The notes below the pieces were generated by a model. That model searched no databases. It was not told where the DNA came from and worked only from the letters and a program-made list of their open reading frames with translations. This document shows positions 11,123-22,689 of a stretch of DNA of 64,000 nt, piece by piece. Location of the stretch: contig JAQFVV010006238.1 of NCBI GenBank assembly GCA_028023455.1, forward strand, positions 2,984,572-3,048,571. The letters are read 5' to 3'. The first letter of the stretch is position 1. Every line of letters starts with the position of its first letter. Source of the DNA: Epiperipatus broadwayi (lineage: Eukaryota; Onychophora; Udeonychophora; Euonychophora; Peripatidae). Both the position numbers and the translations under genes were made by a program.

Positions 11123-11133
11123 GTTGTTAAGAA

Positions 11134-11763
11134 TCTTTTAGAAACAGAGATCTTCTGTAGTAACGTAATATTCTGAAAAAGGAATAATTCTTTATTAACA
11201 ATAAATTTGGCAATTAAATATATATTAAAAGCCAAAAACTTGCACGTTATGAAATGATTAGAATTTATTTAACTGTAAAAAATAAAAGTTGGTTTTTTCC
11301 TCATAAACAAACAATATTTTATTATGAATATTTTTGGCAACTCTTTTATAAGATTTTAAGATATACGATTTCAGAATTAAGTGCAGGTAAAGTAAAACTT
11401 TTAATCTAAAAAACTATTAATAAATATTTATTTAACAGTAAATTTGCTCTAGCCCAATTAATGAAAGAATAAAATGTGGTGTCTGCATGATAAATATATA
11501 TATATATATATATGTTAAATAATAGTAAAAAAAAAAAAGATAGTAAAATCATAGTCAATGTTTTATTTTCATTGGGGGGGGGGGGGTGACAGAATTTAGT
11601 CAACACCTAAAATATAAGGGCAAAGCCCCCTAGTATCTATATAATAAAATAGTAAAGCATTAAGAGTAATAATAAATATTACTAACAACCATTATAAAAC
11701 ACAGAAGAAAAAAAATGAATAAACTTAATTTTTTTTTTAATTAGATAATAATAAAGATAATAA
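11134..11763. other. non-coding, simple repeats
   Basis: Contains a short TA run (about 11490-11512), an A run and a 13-base G run (11574-11586). There is no gene signature. Confidence 0.4.
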
Positions 11764-11908
11764 AACAGGCAGATCTCTCCATATAGTCTGGAGATATTGG
11801 ATGAATAGGCACTAGATAGGGATTTTATGCACAAGCCTTCTAGCATCCATTGATTACTCTGGCTTGCACTGAGTGGCACTACTGTATGGAGAGTTTTGCC
11901 TGTTTTAA
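11764..11908. mobile_element. F2 element, short or deleted copy
   Basis: AAACAGGC at the left and GCCTGTTT at the right are the terminal inverted repeats of the F2 family. The interior corresponds to the right arm only (CTGGAGATATTGGATGA to GGAGAGTTTTGCC). The hammerhead-like part is missing. Confidence 0.6.
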
Positions 11909-12278
11909 TAACAGTTATGAACAAACATAAGAAATGGTGATCATATGATGAATAAGGATAATAAATGAAATTTATTCACAATATATTTTTAAAAAAAAGA
12001 CTAAAAATAAAGCTATAAATATTAATGCATATTATATATCTTTCAAGTTTTATATATCCTCACATTTTTGAGAATGAACAATTATACAAAGATGGAAATC
12101 CTCTGAGACTTATGATGGATTTTGGTAGTTTATTTGTATTTGAATAATCTAAATACATTGGTAAGCTCCTACAAATTATTTTACAGTGTGATAAAAATAA
12201 TATTACTTCATCTTTGAATTTGCAGACAAAATTAACAAAAAGATCACATGACCACCAGCTTGTGTATAACTATTTTAA

Positions 12279-12677
12279 AACAGGCAAAACTCACTATACG
12301 TATTACCACACACAGCAAGCTAGAGTAATCAATGGATTCCAGAAGGCTTGTGCATAAAATCCCTATCTAGTGCCTACTCATCCAATATCCCCAGACTGGA
12401 TTGAAAACATTAAGGTGTTTTCAATTTAAGACTCATAGTTTTGTAGTTAAATGGAGATAAAAGGTGGCTGCTGGAGGGTTGCATTAGATCCTAAGATCTA
12501 GGTGCAGTGCTCTCAGATCCAAGACTCCTCACTGATGAAGGCCACAAGTTGGAAACTAGTCTGGGGATATTGGATGAGTAGGCACTAGATAGGGATTTTA
12601 TGCACAAGCCTTCTGGCATCCATTGATTACTCTGCTTGGCACAGGGTGGCACTACTGTATAGGGAGTTTTGCCTGTT
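12279..12677. mobile_element. F2 palindromic element, TTAA-flanked
   Basis: The ends AACAGGCAAAAC and GTTTTGCCTGTT are inverted repeats flanked on both sides by TTAA (12275-12278 and 12678-12681). This could be a TTAA target duplication or chance in AT-rich DNA. The left arm (12290-12395) and right arm (12550-12670) are inverted copies. The middle carries TGGCTGCTGGAGGGTTGCAT and a hammerhead-like motif. No ORF is present, so it is non-autonomous. Confidence 0.65.
12525..12568 (+). ncRNA. hammerhead ribozyme-like motif, family F2
   Basis: Stem I: TCCTCA (12526-12531) pairs with TGGGGA (12562-12567), six pairs including one G-T wobble. The core is CTGATGA (12532-12538) and GAA (12552-12554). 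Stem III is the palindrome ACTAGT (12555-12560). C12561 completes a GUC cleavage triplet. Stem II (12539-12551) is weak in this copy; the family consensus AAGC/GCTA around loop CACAA gives three pairs and an A-A at the base where G-C is usual. The fold is therefore plausible but possibly slow or inactive. Confidence 0.55.
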
Positions 12678-12973
12678 TTAAAATTAACAATAATGTAATT
12701 GATGAAATGTTATTATTGTTTCATTGGATGTGATAAAAATGTATGGTTTTATTGATAGATTAGTTTCCATAAAAACTATAAACAATCCTTAATAAGTAAA
12801 GGAATTTTCCAGGTATTATAAACTTCATTATTGATTCTTTAAGATGTTTTGAACAGTGTTGCTTCTTTTAAAGGTAAATATTATGAAACATCTAAAGTCA
12901 GCCTATGGATCTTCCTGTGGGTGCAAAAATTTCTGTTTAAAACTACTAAAATATTATATGATCACCATTTTCT

Positions 12974-13475
12974 ATACTTACTCGGGCTGCTAAAACAGTA
13001 GAAAACTCTCCATAAAGTAGTGACAGCCAACACATCCTACAGTAATCAATGGTGATCATGTGATGTTTTAATGAATTTATACCAATCTTGCCCTTATGAT
13101 GATGGTAACTATGGTTATTAAAAAATTAAAGATACCAAAAATGTGTAGATTCTTAACTGGATCATGATCTGTATAACTACCCAAGTAAATTGGTTTGGAT
13201 TGAAAACATTATTGTGTTTTCAGTTTGGACTCCTAGCTTTACAGTTAACTAAACAGATTAAAGATAACTGCTGGATGGTTGTATTAGATCCAAAGATCTA
13301 GACGCAGTGCTCTTAGATCCAAGGCTCTTCACTGATGAAAGCAAGAAACTAGATTTAGTCTGAGGATATTGGATGAATAGGTACTAGATAGGGCATACAC
13401 AAACCTCCAGTCATCTATTGATTGTTATGGCTTGCGCTATATAGTGCTACAGTATGGGAAGTTTGTTACTGTTTA
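12974..13475. mobile_element. F2 palindromic element, diverged copy
   Basis: The left tip is around AAAACTCTCCATAAAGTAGT. The right arm includes GGATATTGGATGAATAGG and TATGGGAAGTTTG. Interior sequence (GGATTGAAAACATTATTGTG, and GATTAAAGATAACTGCTGG) is shared with 36.9-37.2 kb. It bears the hammerhead-like motif at 13325. Confidence 0.55.
13325..13367 (+). ncRNA. F2 hammerhead-like motif with altered helices
   Basis: CTTCA pairs with TGAGG (stem I) and the core CTGATGA and GAA (13345-13347) are intact. Stem III is longer than elsewhere: ACTA and TAGT around loop GATT, followed by C. Stem II is reduced to six bases that cannot form a helix. Confidence 0.4.
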
Positions 13476-13479
13476 TTTT

Positions 13480-14133
13480 GTTTACATATGAGTATAAGAT
13501 TTTCAATACCTATGATATTGCAGGGATTATAATCTGCACAATATATGTTAATGATGCTTTTGCTTGTGGATATGAAGAGAATATAACTTACTTTGTTAAT
13601 AAATTAAACAAGTTAAATGGTCAAATGTATTAGACAACTTGATATATATTTAACAGAAACTGCTGTTTTACTAATTATAAATTGCTGATTAAACTATTAC
13701 AAGAAAAAGAATATATGTATTACAAATCAAAAATACTTATTATGCATAAAATGTCATGATGTAGATTTTTTTATATTTCTATAAGTTTTATCATTATAAA
13801 AGTGATAAATCATAAAATATTTACAAAATTTACAAAAGAGCTAATTGAAGTTGAATATAATAACAAATTTTTTATAAGTTATGTCAATTTAAAGCAATAA
13901 TAATTTAAAGAAGCAAAAAATTAATAATAAATAGATATCTATTTGATATGTTTCAAATTCTGGAAGTAAATTTATTTAAAAGATAGTTAAAATCTGCAAA
14001 GTGCATGTGCAACAGCTTAATGCTGTTTAAAAGATATTTGGTTTTATTTTGCGTTAGTCTAATGTTAACTTTTTCTATTTATATTATCGTTTCTTGTAGA
14101 ATACTATGAAGGCTCTGCTGTGTCACGGCTTTA
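13480..14133. other. no recognised feature
   Basis: AT-rich sequence with nothing I can support. Confidence 0.3.
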
Positions 14134-14144
14134 AATCATGTTTT

Positions 14145-14234
14145 GTTTTTCTCATGTGTCATAGCATCAGCTGGGAAGTGAACCCACTAACCTGGGATAA
14201 CTGCTTGTAAGACAGCTGTGCTGACCTCTTGACC
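14145..14234 (-). repeat. tRNA-derived SINE with target duplication
   Basis: The minus strand reads as a tRNA-like sequence ending GATGCTATGACACATGAG plus an A-rich tail. AATCATGTTTT flanks both sides (14134-14144 and 14235-14245), an 11-bp target duplication. Confidence 0.75.
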
Positions 14235-14249
14235 AATCATGTTTTTTAG

Positions 14250-15750
14250 CCTTGCATACTGTTATTTATATATATTTTGCACTAAATCTAGAATTAAACT
14301 GCTCTATTAATTTTGTAACTGATAAATCAGTAAGAGCTGCTTAGTGAGTTAAAATGAAAAGATCTTGACATAGTTAGAGGTTGATGATTGGTTGATTTTT
14401 TGAATATGAATATTAGGAACCTTTCATTCTATTCTTTTGAATGATTAGGAAAAAATGCATAATTTTGTTAATTATTTGTAATTTCCAAAATATTTTTATT
14501 ATAAATTATTAAAAATAAAATATATTTATGTTTTCACCTGGATTTTTTAAAAGTATATTTCACTTTTAAAAATGCAAGTCAAGAAACTTGTAATGTTATA
14601 CCAGGAGTAGCAATAATCAATAATAGTGTTAAGCAGCAGTTATTCTGAATTTTTGGGACAATTTAATAAATTCAAATGCAATTTTCAATTTCAGACAAGT
14701 ATTTCATGATTTCTTATGACTTTATAATAATCTATTCATGTTTAAAAATTAACCAACAAATATTTTGTTAATTTTCTTTTTACAATAGCGTCATGACAAA
14801 GAACCAGTAAATAAAAAGTCATTGTTCTGGTTATGTAATCCATATTTATATACTTTATTATATTTGAAAACTTCGAATATGATTTTTTAGAATTTTTTTG
14901 TGAATTTAAATTTGCAACAAGTTAAACCCAATTTATTGGTTCATATTATTGCGTCAAATCTTATTAAGTGTGAGTGGAAAAGAAATTGAATGTGAGAGGG
15001 TTAATAGATTAGGAATGCTTTGAAAAATATGTTACTTTTAAAATAAAAAAGTAATATGTATCAAATTGCATGTAAATACAAAGCTTCAGATCAAAAACAG
15101 TTAAACAACAATCCTTTTTTAATAAATATATAAAAAATAAAAGTAATAAGGATTTAGTAATAACAATTGTTTTCTTTGATCAAAAAAGTGATTTACATTT
15201 AATTTCAACTCAGAAAATATTAGAATTTTTCAGATTAAAAGAAACCATAAAATAAAAGAGGCAATTTTGATAATAGAAATAAGAAATGTGAATGCTAAAG
15301 TTGGTGAATCTTGGAAAATCCATGATGACATTTACTTTTGCCAAATTTAAAAGGTTTCCAATTGTAAATGCTTACTTACATAACTGCAAGTGTGTCTGTG
15401 TTTTATAATAGTTATCAATAGTATTTATCACTGTTAATGGTTTATAGTTTTATTAATATTTCAGTAACTAATATATAATGAATATTCTATTTGATTTGCA
15501 TGTGTGTGTAAGTGAAAATATGTATAAAAATTACAACTCCACAACTCTCATATATATATATATAACACATCAGTAATTTATTGTCAATTAAAAAATGCAA
15601 ATTATTTTTGCCTAATTGTAGGATTGCCTTAATAAAAGATTGCTGGGGGTTAATTTAATCATGAGAGCTGATGTTACCATTTATATAAATTGTAACATTT
15701 TTTAAATACAAATATATTTTATAAACCTGGAATCCAGATGTAATATAGGG
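14250..15750. other. no recognised feature
   Basis: AT-rich non-coding sequence with short TA microsatellites. No gene or repeat family I can name. Confidence 0.3.
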
Positions 15751-15753
15751 GAT

Positions 15754-15952
15754 TTGTTATCTTAACTGAGCACTGACTATATATATATGAGTGGGAGATA
15801 ATGATCTGGGCCAACTGATGAGTGCTGGTTCAACATGAAATACATATATTGGGGATCATTTATCTTTTTCGCATATGTGTGGTCATGGGTATTGATTGTA
15901 TGAGATATAGTAGATGGTTAAAGGAACTTGAAAGTCTGTGTTTAAATCCCCA
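15754..15952 (+). repeat. dispersed repeat family F1 copy
   Basis: It aligns along its whole length with 5602-5797, including GAGCACTGACTATATATA upstream of the ribozyme and GAAAGTCTGTGTTTAAATCC at the end. Confidence 0.7.
15807..15855 (+). ncRNA. hammerhead ribozyme motif, family F1
   Basis: CCAA and TTGG form stem I around CTGATGA (15815-15821), stem II GTGCT/AACAT with one mismatch, GAA (15837-15839), stem III ATACATAT and A15848. The core is intact, with one damaged pair in stem II and one in stem III. Confidence 0.7.
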
Positions 15953-15954
15953 AT

Positions 15955-16440
15955 ATTATAAATTCTAACAGAAAATTTTGACTGCATCTAAATAAATTTT
16001 TATAAATATTTAATATCCATTCAAATAAAAGTGGTTAAATTAAAATATATACAATAATATTAACCAAACATCTGCGATGATGATGATGATGACTTATAAT
16101 TTAGCATTGAAGATAAAACTAATTACAATTGTTCCCAAAAGTATTTTAATTTGTTTTTCTAGTTTCAATAAATAATAAAAAAGAAATTTTAAGGTATCAA
16201 ACCTAAAGAAAAAGTTTATTTTTGGAAAACTTGTTAACACCCAATCATCATCATTTATAAATTATTACCATTACCTTTGCATGTCCCCAGTGGATAGCAT
16301 GAGTTCTCATGGTTATGTATATTAATAACATAATGGATGTTAATAGCATTTTGTTTGGAATGAGTTTGATAAGCAAACACAAACTAAATGGATTAATAAT
16401 AAAACTAAGTCAACAATTTATTAACAATAATTATATTTAA
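15955..16440. other. no recognised feature
   Basis: AT-rich non-coding sequence with a short GAT microsatellite near 16076-16092. Confidence 0.3.
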
Positions 16441-17215
16441 TAATTCAATTCAATTCATTTATTTAAATGCACATTACAATAAAAGGGATAAAACATATGA
16501 CATAAAATGAAAATATAAATGTATACATGATAAAATAAAATTTGAATTTAAAATTAATCAACCATAATATTTAAGTTTAATAAGATTACAAAATTTATTA
16601 TAATCAATATCACAAAGATTAATGTTACTCCCAATCTAATTATATAAAGAAGGTACTCTAAAAAAAAAAAGAATATTTAAAAGAACGACATATTTGAATC
16701 TGATATACAAAAACAGACCTAGTATCATAACCTGAAGAACTAATCAAAATAGTTGAAACTATATCTGATAAAATAACTTGTTTATTGACAATCTTATAAA
16801 GATCTTTATACTTTCATCTAGATGAAAGATTAATCATTTTACCCTCCCAAGAAACATATTTAAAAAATTTCTTTGAAAAAGACTGCAACAAATTACATCC
16901 CTGCTAAGAACTAGGGTTCCAAATTATTGAACCATATTCAATAATAGGAAGAACCAATGAAAAGAACAATTTGACCTTTGTATCATTACTGAAAAAATGA
17001 CCATGTCTAAGAATGGCACCCATGATTATAAAAGCCTTACCAACTATCATTTCAAGATGAGGAATAAAAGATCCATTACAACAAGCAAACACAATTCCGA
17101 GATCTTTTTGAGAACTAACAGAAATAATTTTATGAGAATTAATATAGTTGCAAATATAATACAAAACAATGAAGATAATAAAAATATTAATTATTAGAGA
17201 TATTTTAAACTTAGG
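16441..17215 (-). pseudogene. LINE 3' fragment (Jockey/CR1-like reverse transcriptase end)
   Basis: The minus-strand frame 17164-16904 reads through KDLGIVF, then KAFIIMGAILRHG and LVLPIIEYGSIIWNP. This is the conserved region downstream of the RT catalytic core in Jockey, CR1 and I group elements, corresponding to the plus-strand segment at 61.4-61.6 kb. The element ends at 16441 in a short (GAATT)n tail, typical of such LINEs. The remaining coding sequence is frameshifted. It is 5' truncated and inactive. Confidence 0.75.
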
Positions 17216-19955
17216 GCCTTAGAATAATTATATTGATAAGATCTTACCAAGTGTAAAGTTTAAAATGATTTACTGCAGATATCTTCTTTTTTTTTTACTG
17301 TATTTATGAATAAGTCCTAATAAGTTCATTGAATATGGTATTTATTCCTCTTGGACATTGGTGAAGTTAGATAGGGTGTACAGTAGTAGTGATAAGTCCT
17401 ATAGCACAGTCCACTTCTCTCCTCATGGCACGATTAAACAGGTGATAATTGGTTTTAGAAAATTTCAGCATTAGTCTTTGGATCTGGTTACATCTCTTTG
17501 GGTCTTTTAAAGATTATTGGTTTATAGTCACACATATTAAATGGTCTTCCACTGGTCAATATCATAATTTTTTAACTGGATCTTATTATTGAAAAATACT
17601 TTTAACAAAAGCAAAGCAATGAGATCCAAGTTATGGTGGAAAACTGTTTTCTTCATGGGATCAGTGCAGCACTGAGAGCTAAGTTCTTGAATAGATTGAG
17701 CTAGATTACCATAGTTTTTCATTTATGACCTATTTATATCCCAATTGTTGTTATTTTTATACCTGTCACTGTACATTTTACTCGGTTTTCCAGACAACAA
17801 CTCTATTGGATTTATCTGGTAATATCTATCTATTTAAAGGATAAATTTTCATTTTACAACATGTTGTGGAAATAAATAATTTTAGATATACTTTTAAATT
17901 ATATCACTGTTTTATAACTAAGTGAGCAAAAGAAAAAAATAGTTTTTTTTCTTTATTTATTTTTAATAGCATATTTAGATTTGCCGTCAATGGTTAAGAT
18001 TCTCTTCATATTTGGTGAAGTTCAGTGAAGTCCACCAAGATTCTGGTTTCTCTTCAGAGCAAATAACATTTTTATTATTTTCATTTAGGATCAGCAATAT
18101 TTTGTTTTTTTTCACATTGTAAGTTAACATATAAATATTTATTACAAACAAATATAATGAAATAATGTATAAAAAATGTTATTTGAAATATTTTTTATGG
18201 TGAGTGTTAGTGTTGAATATATAAAAAAATTACATTTTCCCAATTGACATTATATACATATAATTTAAATAAAAACGGTCAATTTATTCCAGATATTATT
18301 ATTTGTCAAACAGCAAGTAAAAACAAAAAACACATTAGATATTTTAATAATGATTGGTATGGAAAAATAAAATTTGTGTGTGTGGTTGTGAAATTAAAAA
18401 TGCTCTGTTTTGTTTTATTTTGTTTACATTTTGGCAATGATACTGTAATGAAGCACTCTGCTTAAAAATTTCATGGACCACCATTGATATACATAATTTA
18501 TAAAAAGAAAAAATGAATACAATCGAAAATTAAGTATATAAGTGATTAAAATAAAATTTAAAATAAGGAAATATTGAATAAGTGAAAAGTAATATTTATG
18601 ATATTTTGAAATAAATTATTTAAAATTAAAACAAGGATCTTTCTCTAATATAAATATATTATTTAATTCATTCTTTGATTCTGAAAGAAAAAAAAAATCT
18701 AATTTTTAATGGAAGAAAGAAATGAAACTAGTTTTGTTTAAATAAAAATGTTTATTTTAATGGACATATATAGCTATATAAGTTGTTTTGAACATGTTTT
18801 ACTTAAGAAGGAAAAATAAAAATTAAGGAACCATTTTTGATCCTAATTTGTTTTGATATAGGTTAAATAATAATAATAATAATTATAATTTAAACTTCTT
18901 TTTTCTTAATTAAGAAAGAAAAATACTTTTAACTTCTTTATGAGCCAGGTTCTTGGTCATGGCTACTTTTTTTGGAAATGGGACTAGTAGTTGCATTTTA
19001 AATCATTTTTCTGCATAAGCTTTAATATTATTTTTTTGGTTTCCATGCTTAAATGACATTAGAAAATGAAAATAATGTAATATTAATATATTAGTTTTAA
19101 AAAGAATCTGAAGAGGTCAGTATTTTCTACAGGTGGAAAAATAAGCTCCAGCTTCACTTGTTAGATGTATTTAGTTCATTGTTATCCTTAATCACACACA
19201 TTTGGAATAGCAAAAAAGTTCATTTTCTGAATAGTTTATTTGAAATTAGTGATTGCTTTTACACAATAATATTACAGTAATTATTAAAAACCAAATGAAT
19301 ACTTTGATTTTATTTGTATATGTTTTATTTTTAAAAATAAATGTTGATAAATTTGATTGTAATTCTAACAAAAAAGATGACAGTTGTAATATTGCCATTC
19401 TTTTTTAAATTGATGAGTAACCTCATTTACAATCATGGTACTTGGAAGTTTTGAGATGTTTTAAAAATTATAAATAAAAATTTAAAATTTGAAAGATAAT
19501 TTGATAGATTTTTGAGTTTCACATATATTTGCTTCCACTTTAAAGCTAGGTTTTATTCAACAAAGATTTTATTTTTTCTTGAATTGATAATTTTATTGTA
19601 CTCCTGAACATCATCCAATGAGAAAAAAGTTCTTTATCCTCATTGTATACTCAATTTATTACTTTTTTAATATTTTCAAACATTAAATATGACTATGTGT
19701 ATTTTGTTAATTAACTAAAATTACTACCAAATCAAACCAAATTTATTAAATGCTAATATACAATAAAGATTTAATACAAACATTAAATGTTAAATTTTGA
19801 TAATATTATTACCAGGCTGAACAAAAAGAAATGTCATTTTCTTAAAGGGTTAAAACAGGTTTACTTTTTCACTATAATTTCCATCTGTAATAATAACATT
19901 TCTCCTTATTCCATCATGTAGAAGCTATATAAAAGAAAATTTGGTAGACAGTCAA
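17216..19955. other. non-coding, one unassigned coding-like remnant
   Basis: Bases 17300-17800 are less AT-rich, and the minus strand has partly open frames (for example 17722-17537), but no motif I can name. It may be an old transposon remnant. The rest to 19955 is AT-rich with nothing supported. Confidence 0.3.
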
Positions 19956-19959
19956 CTAA

Positions 19960-21235
19960 TTTCAACAGTGTCACAACACTATTCCATTTACTGAATCAAA
20001 TGCCTTGATCAAATCAATAAAAGTATTATATAACTCACAATAAAAAACATGTTTATAGTGTTTGTTGATTGTCTAAAGCCACACTAAGTTTCTGGCAAAC
20101 ATTCATCTATGATTGGAAGTAACTTGATCAAAAAAATCCTTGAAGATACCTTTGATGTAATGGATAATAATATTATTCTACAATAATTATTGCAATCTCA
20201 TTTATTCTCTTTAATTTTAAAATTTTGAACAATAGAAGCAATCTTAAGATCATGTATCACAATTTTATAGGTCTATATACTTCTAAAAAATTTTAGCATT
20301 TTTGAAGTAACATAAACCATGATATCTTACAACTTCTTCAAGTACAGGAATTCCTTGATCAGTGCACTTAATGAATCCTCCATTTATATCACATATATTA
20401 AAACCACTTTAATCAAACTTAAAAACCTATGGGAATAATTATAACAAATCCTTGAAAAAATAATAAATGTAAAAAAATCCTTTATTTGTTCAAAATGTAC
20501 ATAGATATACTAAAATATACAATTAATGAATTTTTAATTGATTTATTGATGAAAAGAATAGACTTAAATTTTATTTTTTGAAAAAAAAAAAAAAAATCTA
20601 ACATCAATTGAACAGTCATAGTTTTTTCCCTTATATCCATAATTTGGCGATAGCAATCAATTTGTTTATCTAGCCTTTGACAAACATTCAAGCTTTTTTC
20701 ATCATCTGGCTTGATCTCATGTATGAGCACTTTTGTCTTTCAAGTGTATTGAATAGTATTCTGCCAACGTTAGCTTTGTTTTCACCATTATGGAATTGCT
20801 TAATAACACCAACTTTAGTATCCAAAGTGATGAGTTTTCATTTAGTCCTTTTTTGTTTCCATGGCTATGAAGGATGATTTAAAAAGAAAACAACAGGACA
20901 TTTTTTTGATGAGAGTAAGCAATAAGTGTGCCACAGTCTAGGCTTGATGAGGGTAGCTGAGGTACCCTCAACTGTCAAGAGAAAGTCTCATGCCTCTGGC
21001 AGATGCACATGTCACCTCTCATGAGTTGCCAATTAATTATATCTTTGACTGTTTGCTGTTCAAAATAAAGAGTGCACTAATGAAAGGATTCCTGTATTTC
21101 ATCAGGACCTGTAATCTTTTTATTTTTAAGATGACAAGAATTGCTTTGTCTTCACTAAATTTAATATCTTTGTCCAAATCTAAATGAATAGATAAAATGG
21201 ATATTAAGTAATCACCTCAATTGTTGTATCAATAT
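19960..21235 (-). pseudogene. LINE reverse transcriptase remnant
   Basis: On the minus strand, traces in element order include KITGPDEIQ (about 21115-21090), an RT N-terminal box, and near 20100-19985 a broken run resembling LPIIDECLPET, CGFRQSTNTI and FIDLIKAFDSVN. That last box contains the first catalytic Asp. Many stops and frameshifts are present. The clade is uncertain. Confidence 0.55.
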
Positions 21236-21439
21236 TCAAAAAATGGTCATAATGCTCTTCCATCTTCAAAATAGACCAATAGTTGAAATGAAGGATGTGG
21301 ACTTGTTCTAAAATTGTTTTTATTTTTATAACAATTGTCTTTGGAAATGTTTATAGCAGGCTAATGAAACAAGGATAAAGATGCAGTCTAAGTTTGTTTG
21401 CTAGAATCTTTAATTTGAATCATTTAAAGTAATAACAAT

Positions 21440-21905
21440 AACTTTATCTTTTTCTATAGTATGCTGATGATTGTGTTATTTTTTCCAATTCAAAAGATGA
21501 TTTACAGAAAGTTCTTAAGGTTTTGAATGCAGGTTATTAAAGATCTCAGTATATTAATTAAATGTTTAAAAAACTCAAACTCCTTATCAGACAGTGATGG
21601 GAGAAAAAATTGTTTGCATGACTATTAGCTTGAGAATGGAAATTAATTTATATAACTGGATAGCTTTATAAATCAAATGGTGGACTTAGATGCTGAGGTC
21701 CAGCACAGACTCCAATGCTGCTTCTAACAAGTTATAAGATAGGATATTTCATTATAGGGAAAATAATTATCACAACTAAGTGCACTGTATACAGAGTGGT
21801 TATTTTACCCAATTTATTGTATGGAAGTAAGGTTTGGACACCCCTAAGACACATTAGAAAGGCATTAGAAAAGTTTTCTTTAAGGATATTGTACAATTTT
21901 AAAAA
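21440..21905 (+). pseudogene. LINE reverse transcriptase fragment with YADD box
   Basis: It begins with YADDCVIFSNSKDDLQKVL (about 21460-21515), the catalytic RT box. After a frameshift it continues through GGLDAEVQHRLQ and KCTVYRVVILPNLLYGSKVW to LEKFSLRILYN (21778-21900). This differs from the RTE copies, so it is a separate LINE family. It is cut off about 21905. Confidence 0.65.
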
Positions 21906-21954
21906 TATAATTTATTTCTATTTCTTATTCTATTATACATTGATTTATATATTC

Positions 21955-22262
21955 CAAAAACGCAATATATGGCTAAGAGAACAAACAAGTATTACTGACA
22001 TCATTGAAAGAATGAAAAGACTGATTGGGATGGACATATTGCTAGAAGAGATGATAATAGATGGACGATTGAAATCTTAAATGGGGTTTCAAAAGATTGG
22101 AAAAGACCCAGAAAGTGACCACATGTGAGATGGATGGATGAAATAAGAAAGTGTGCAGGAGTGATATGGAGAAGAGAGACAAGAGATCAGAGAAGATGGA
22201 TTGAACTTGGAGTGATCTTCATCCTGCAGTGGATCAATAATGGTTGCTAGTGATGATGATGA
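21955..22262 (+). pseudogene. RTE-like LINE, 3' end
   Basis: C-terminal RTE segment: NIWLREQTSITDIIERMKRL, then a one-base frameshift, RPRK and PHVRWMDEIRKC, a tryptophan-rich WRRE region and FILQWINNGC, ending in a (GATGAT) tail at about 22250-22262. It matches 2398-2702 and 51563-51832. The shared end point marks the 3' terminus of the family. Confidence 0.75.
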
Positions 22263-22684
22263 TATACTTTAAGTGAACACTTTATAATGCAATGTATAAT
22301 ATAAAATATAATTTATTTTTTCTTGCTTAATAATAAAAATGTGGAAAAATTTGTATATATTAAAAATACAAAACAGTTTATGCAAAAAAAAAAAAAATCA
22401 ATTAAAAATAAGAATAAGATAAAAGGATAATATTAATTAAAAATTTAGAAGAATCATTAAAAAATTATATTATTTTAAAGTCCATAATAAGGACTACTGT
22501 TTATAATGTTTTTTATATATAAGTATGTATGTGTATAAATAGACACTAATTGTATGGTTATATATATTTAAATGTTGTAGCTCTGATGATGTCTGATAAG
22601 TAGTTGAAACTGTAAGCAAGAAAGAATACATTCTATTTTATATTATATATTTCATTATAAAGTGTTCATTTAAGGTATATATGA
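22261..22684. mobile_element. element with 65-70-bp terminal inverted repeats
   Basis: The left arm (22261-22328) and right arm (22611-22684) are imperfect reverse complements: TATACTTTAAGTGAACACTT versus AAGTGTTCATTTAAGGTATA. The interior is AT-rich and non-coding and holds a hammerhead-like motif just inside the right arm. The element abuts the RTE tail exactly, so it either inserted there or shares a 3' tail. Confidence 0.6.
22577..22620 (+). ncRNA. hammerhead-like motif, third family, degenerate
   Basis: AGCT precedes CTGATGA (22583-22589). GAA lies at 22606-22608, followed by ACTGT (minimal stem III), A22614 and AGC, which pairs with the GCT of stem I. The stem II region (22590-22605) holds GTCTGATAAG but no longer closes as a helix. 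The core and its spacing suggest an ancestral hammerhead; current activity is unlikely. Confidence 0.4.
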
Positions 22685-22689
22685 TATTT

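Larger units (their letters stand above)
10590..11123 (+). mobile_element. retrozyme-like retroelement with target duplication
   Basis: The element is flanked by the 10-bp direct repeat TTGTTAAGAA (10580-10589 and 11124-11133). Inside, a segment of about 85 bp at 10618-10703 is repeated directly at 11040-11122, giving a unit of 422 bp. The copy is about 1.2 units long plus a 30-bp inverted piece at its left edge. A hammerhead-like core sits once per unit at 10931-10977. There is no ORF. This matches a non-autonomous element copied from a circular or multimeric self-cleaving RNA (retrozyme), or a short PLE derivative with pseudo-LTRs. The structure is seen directly; the mechanism is inferred. 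Confidence 0.75.
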
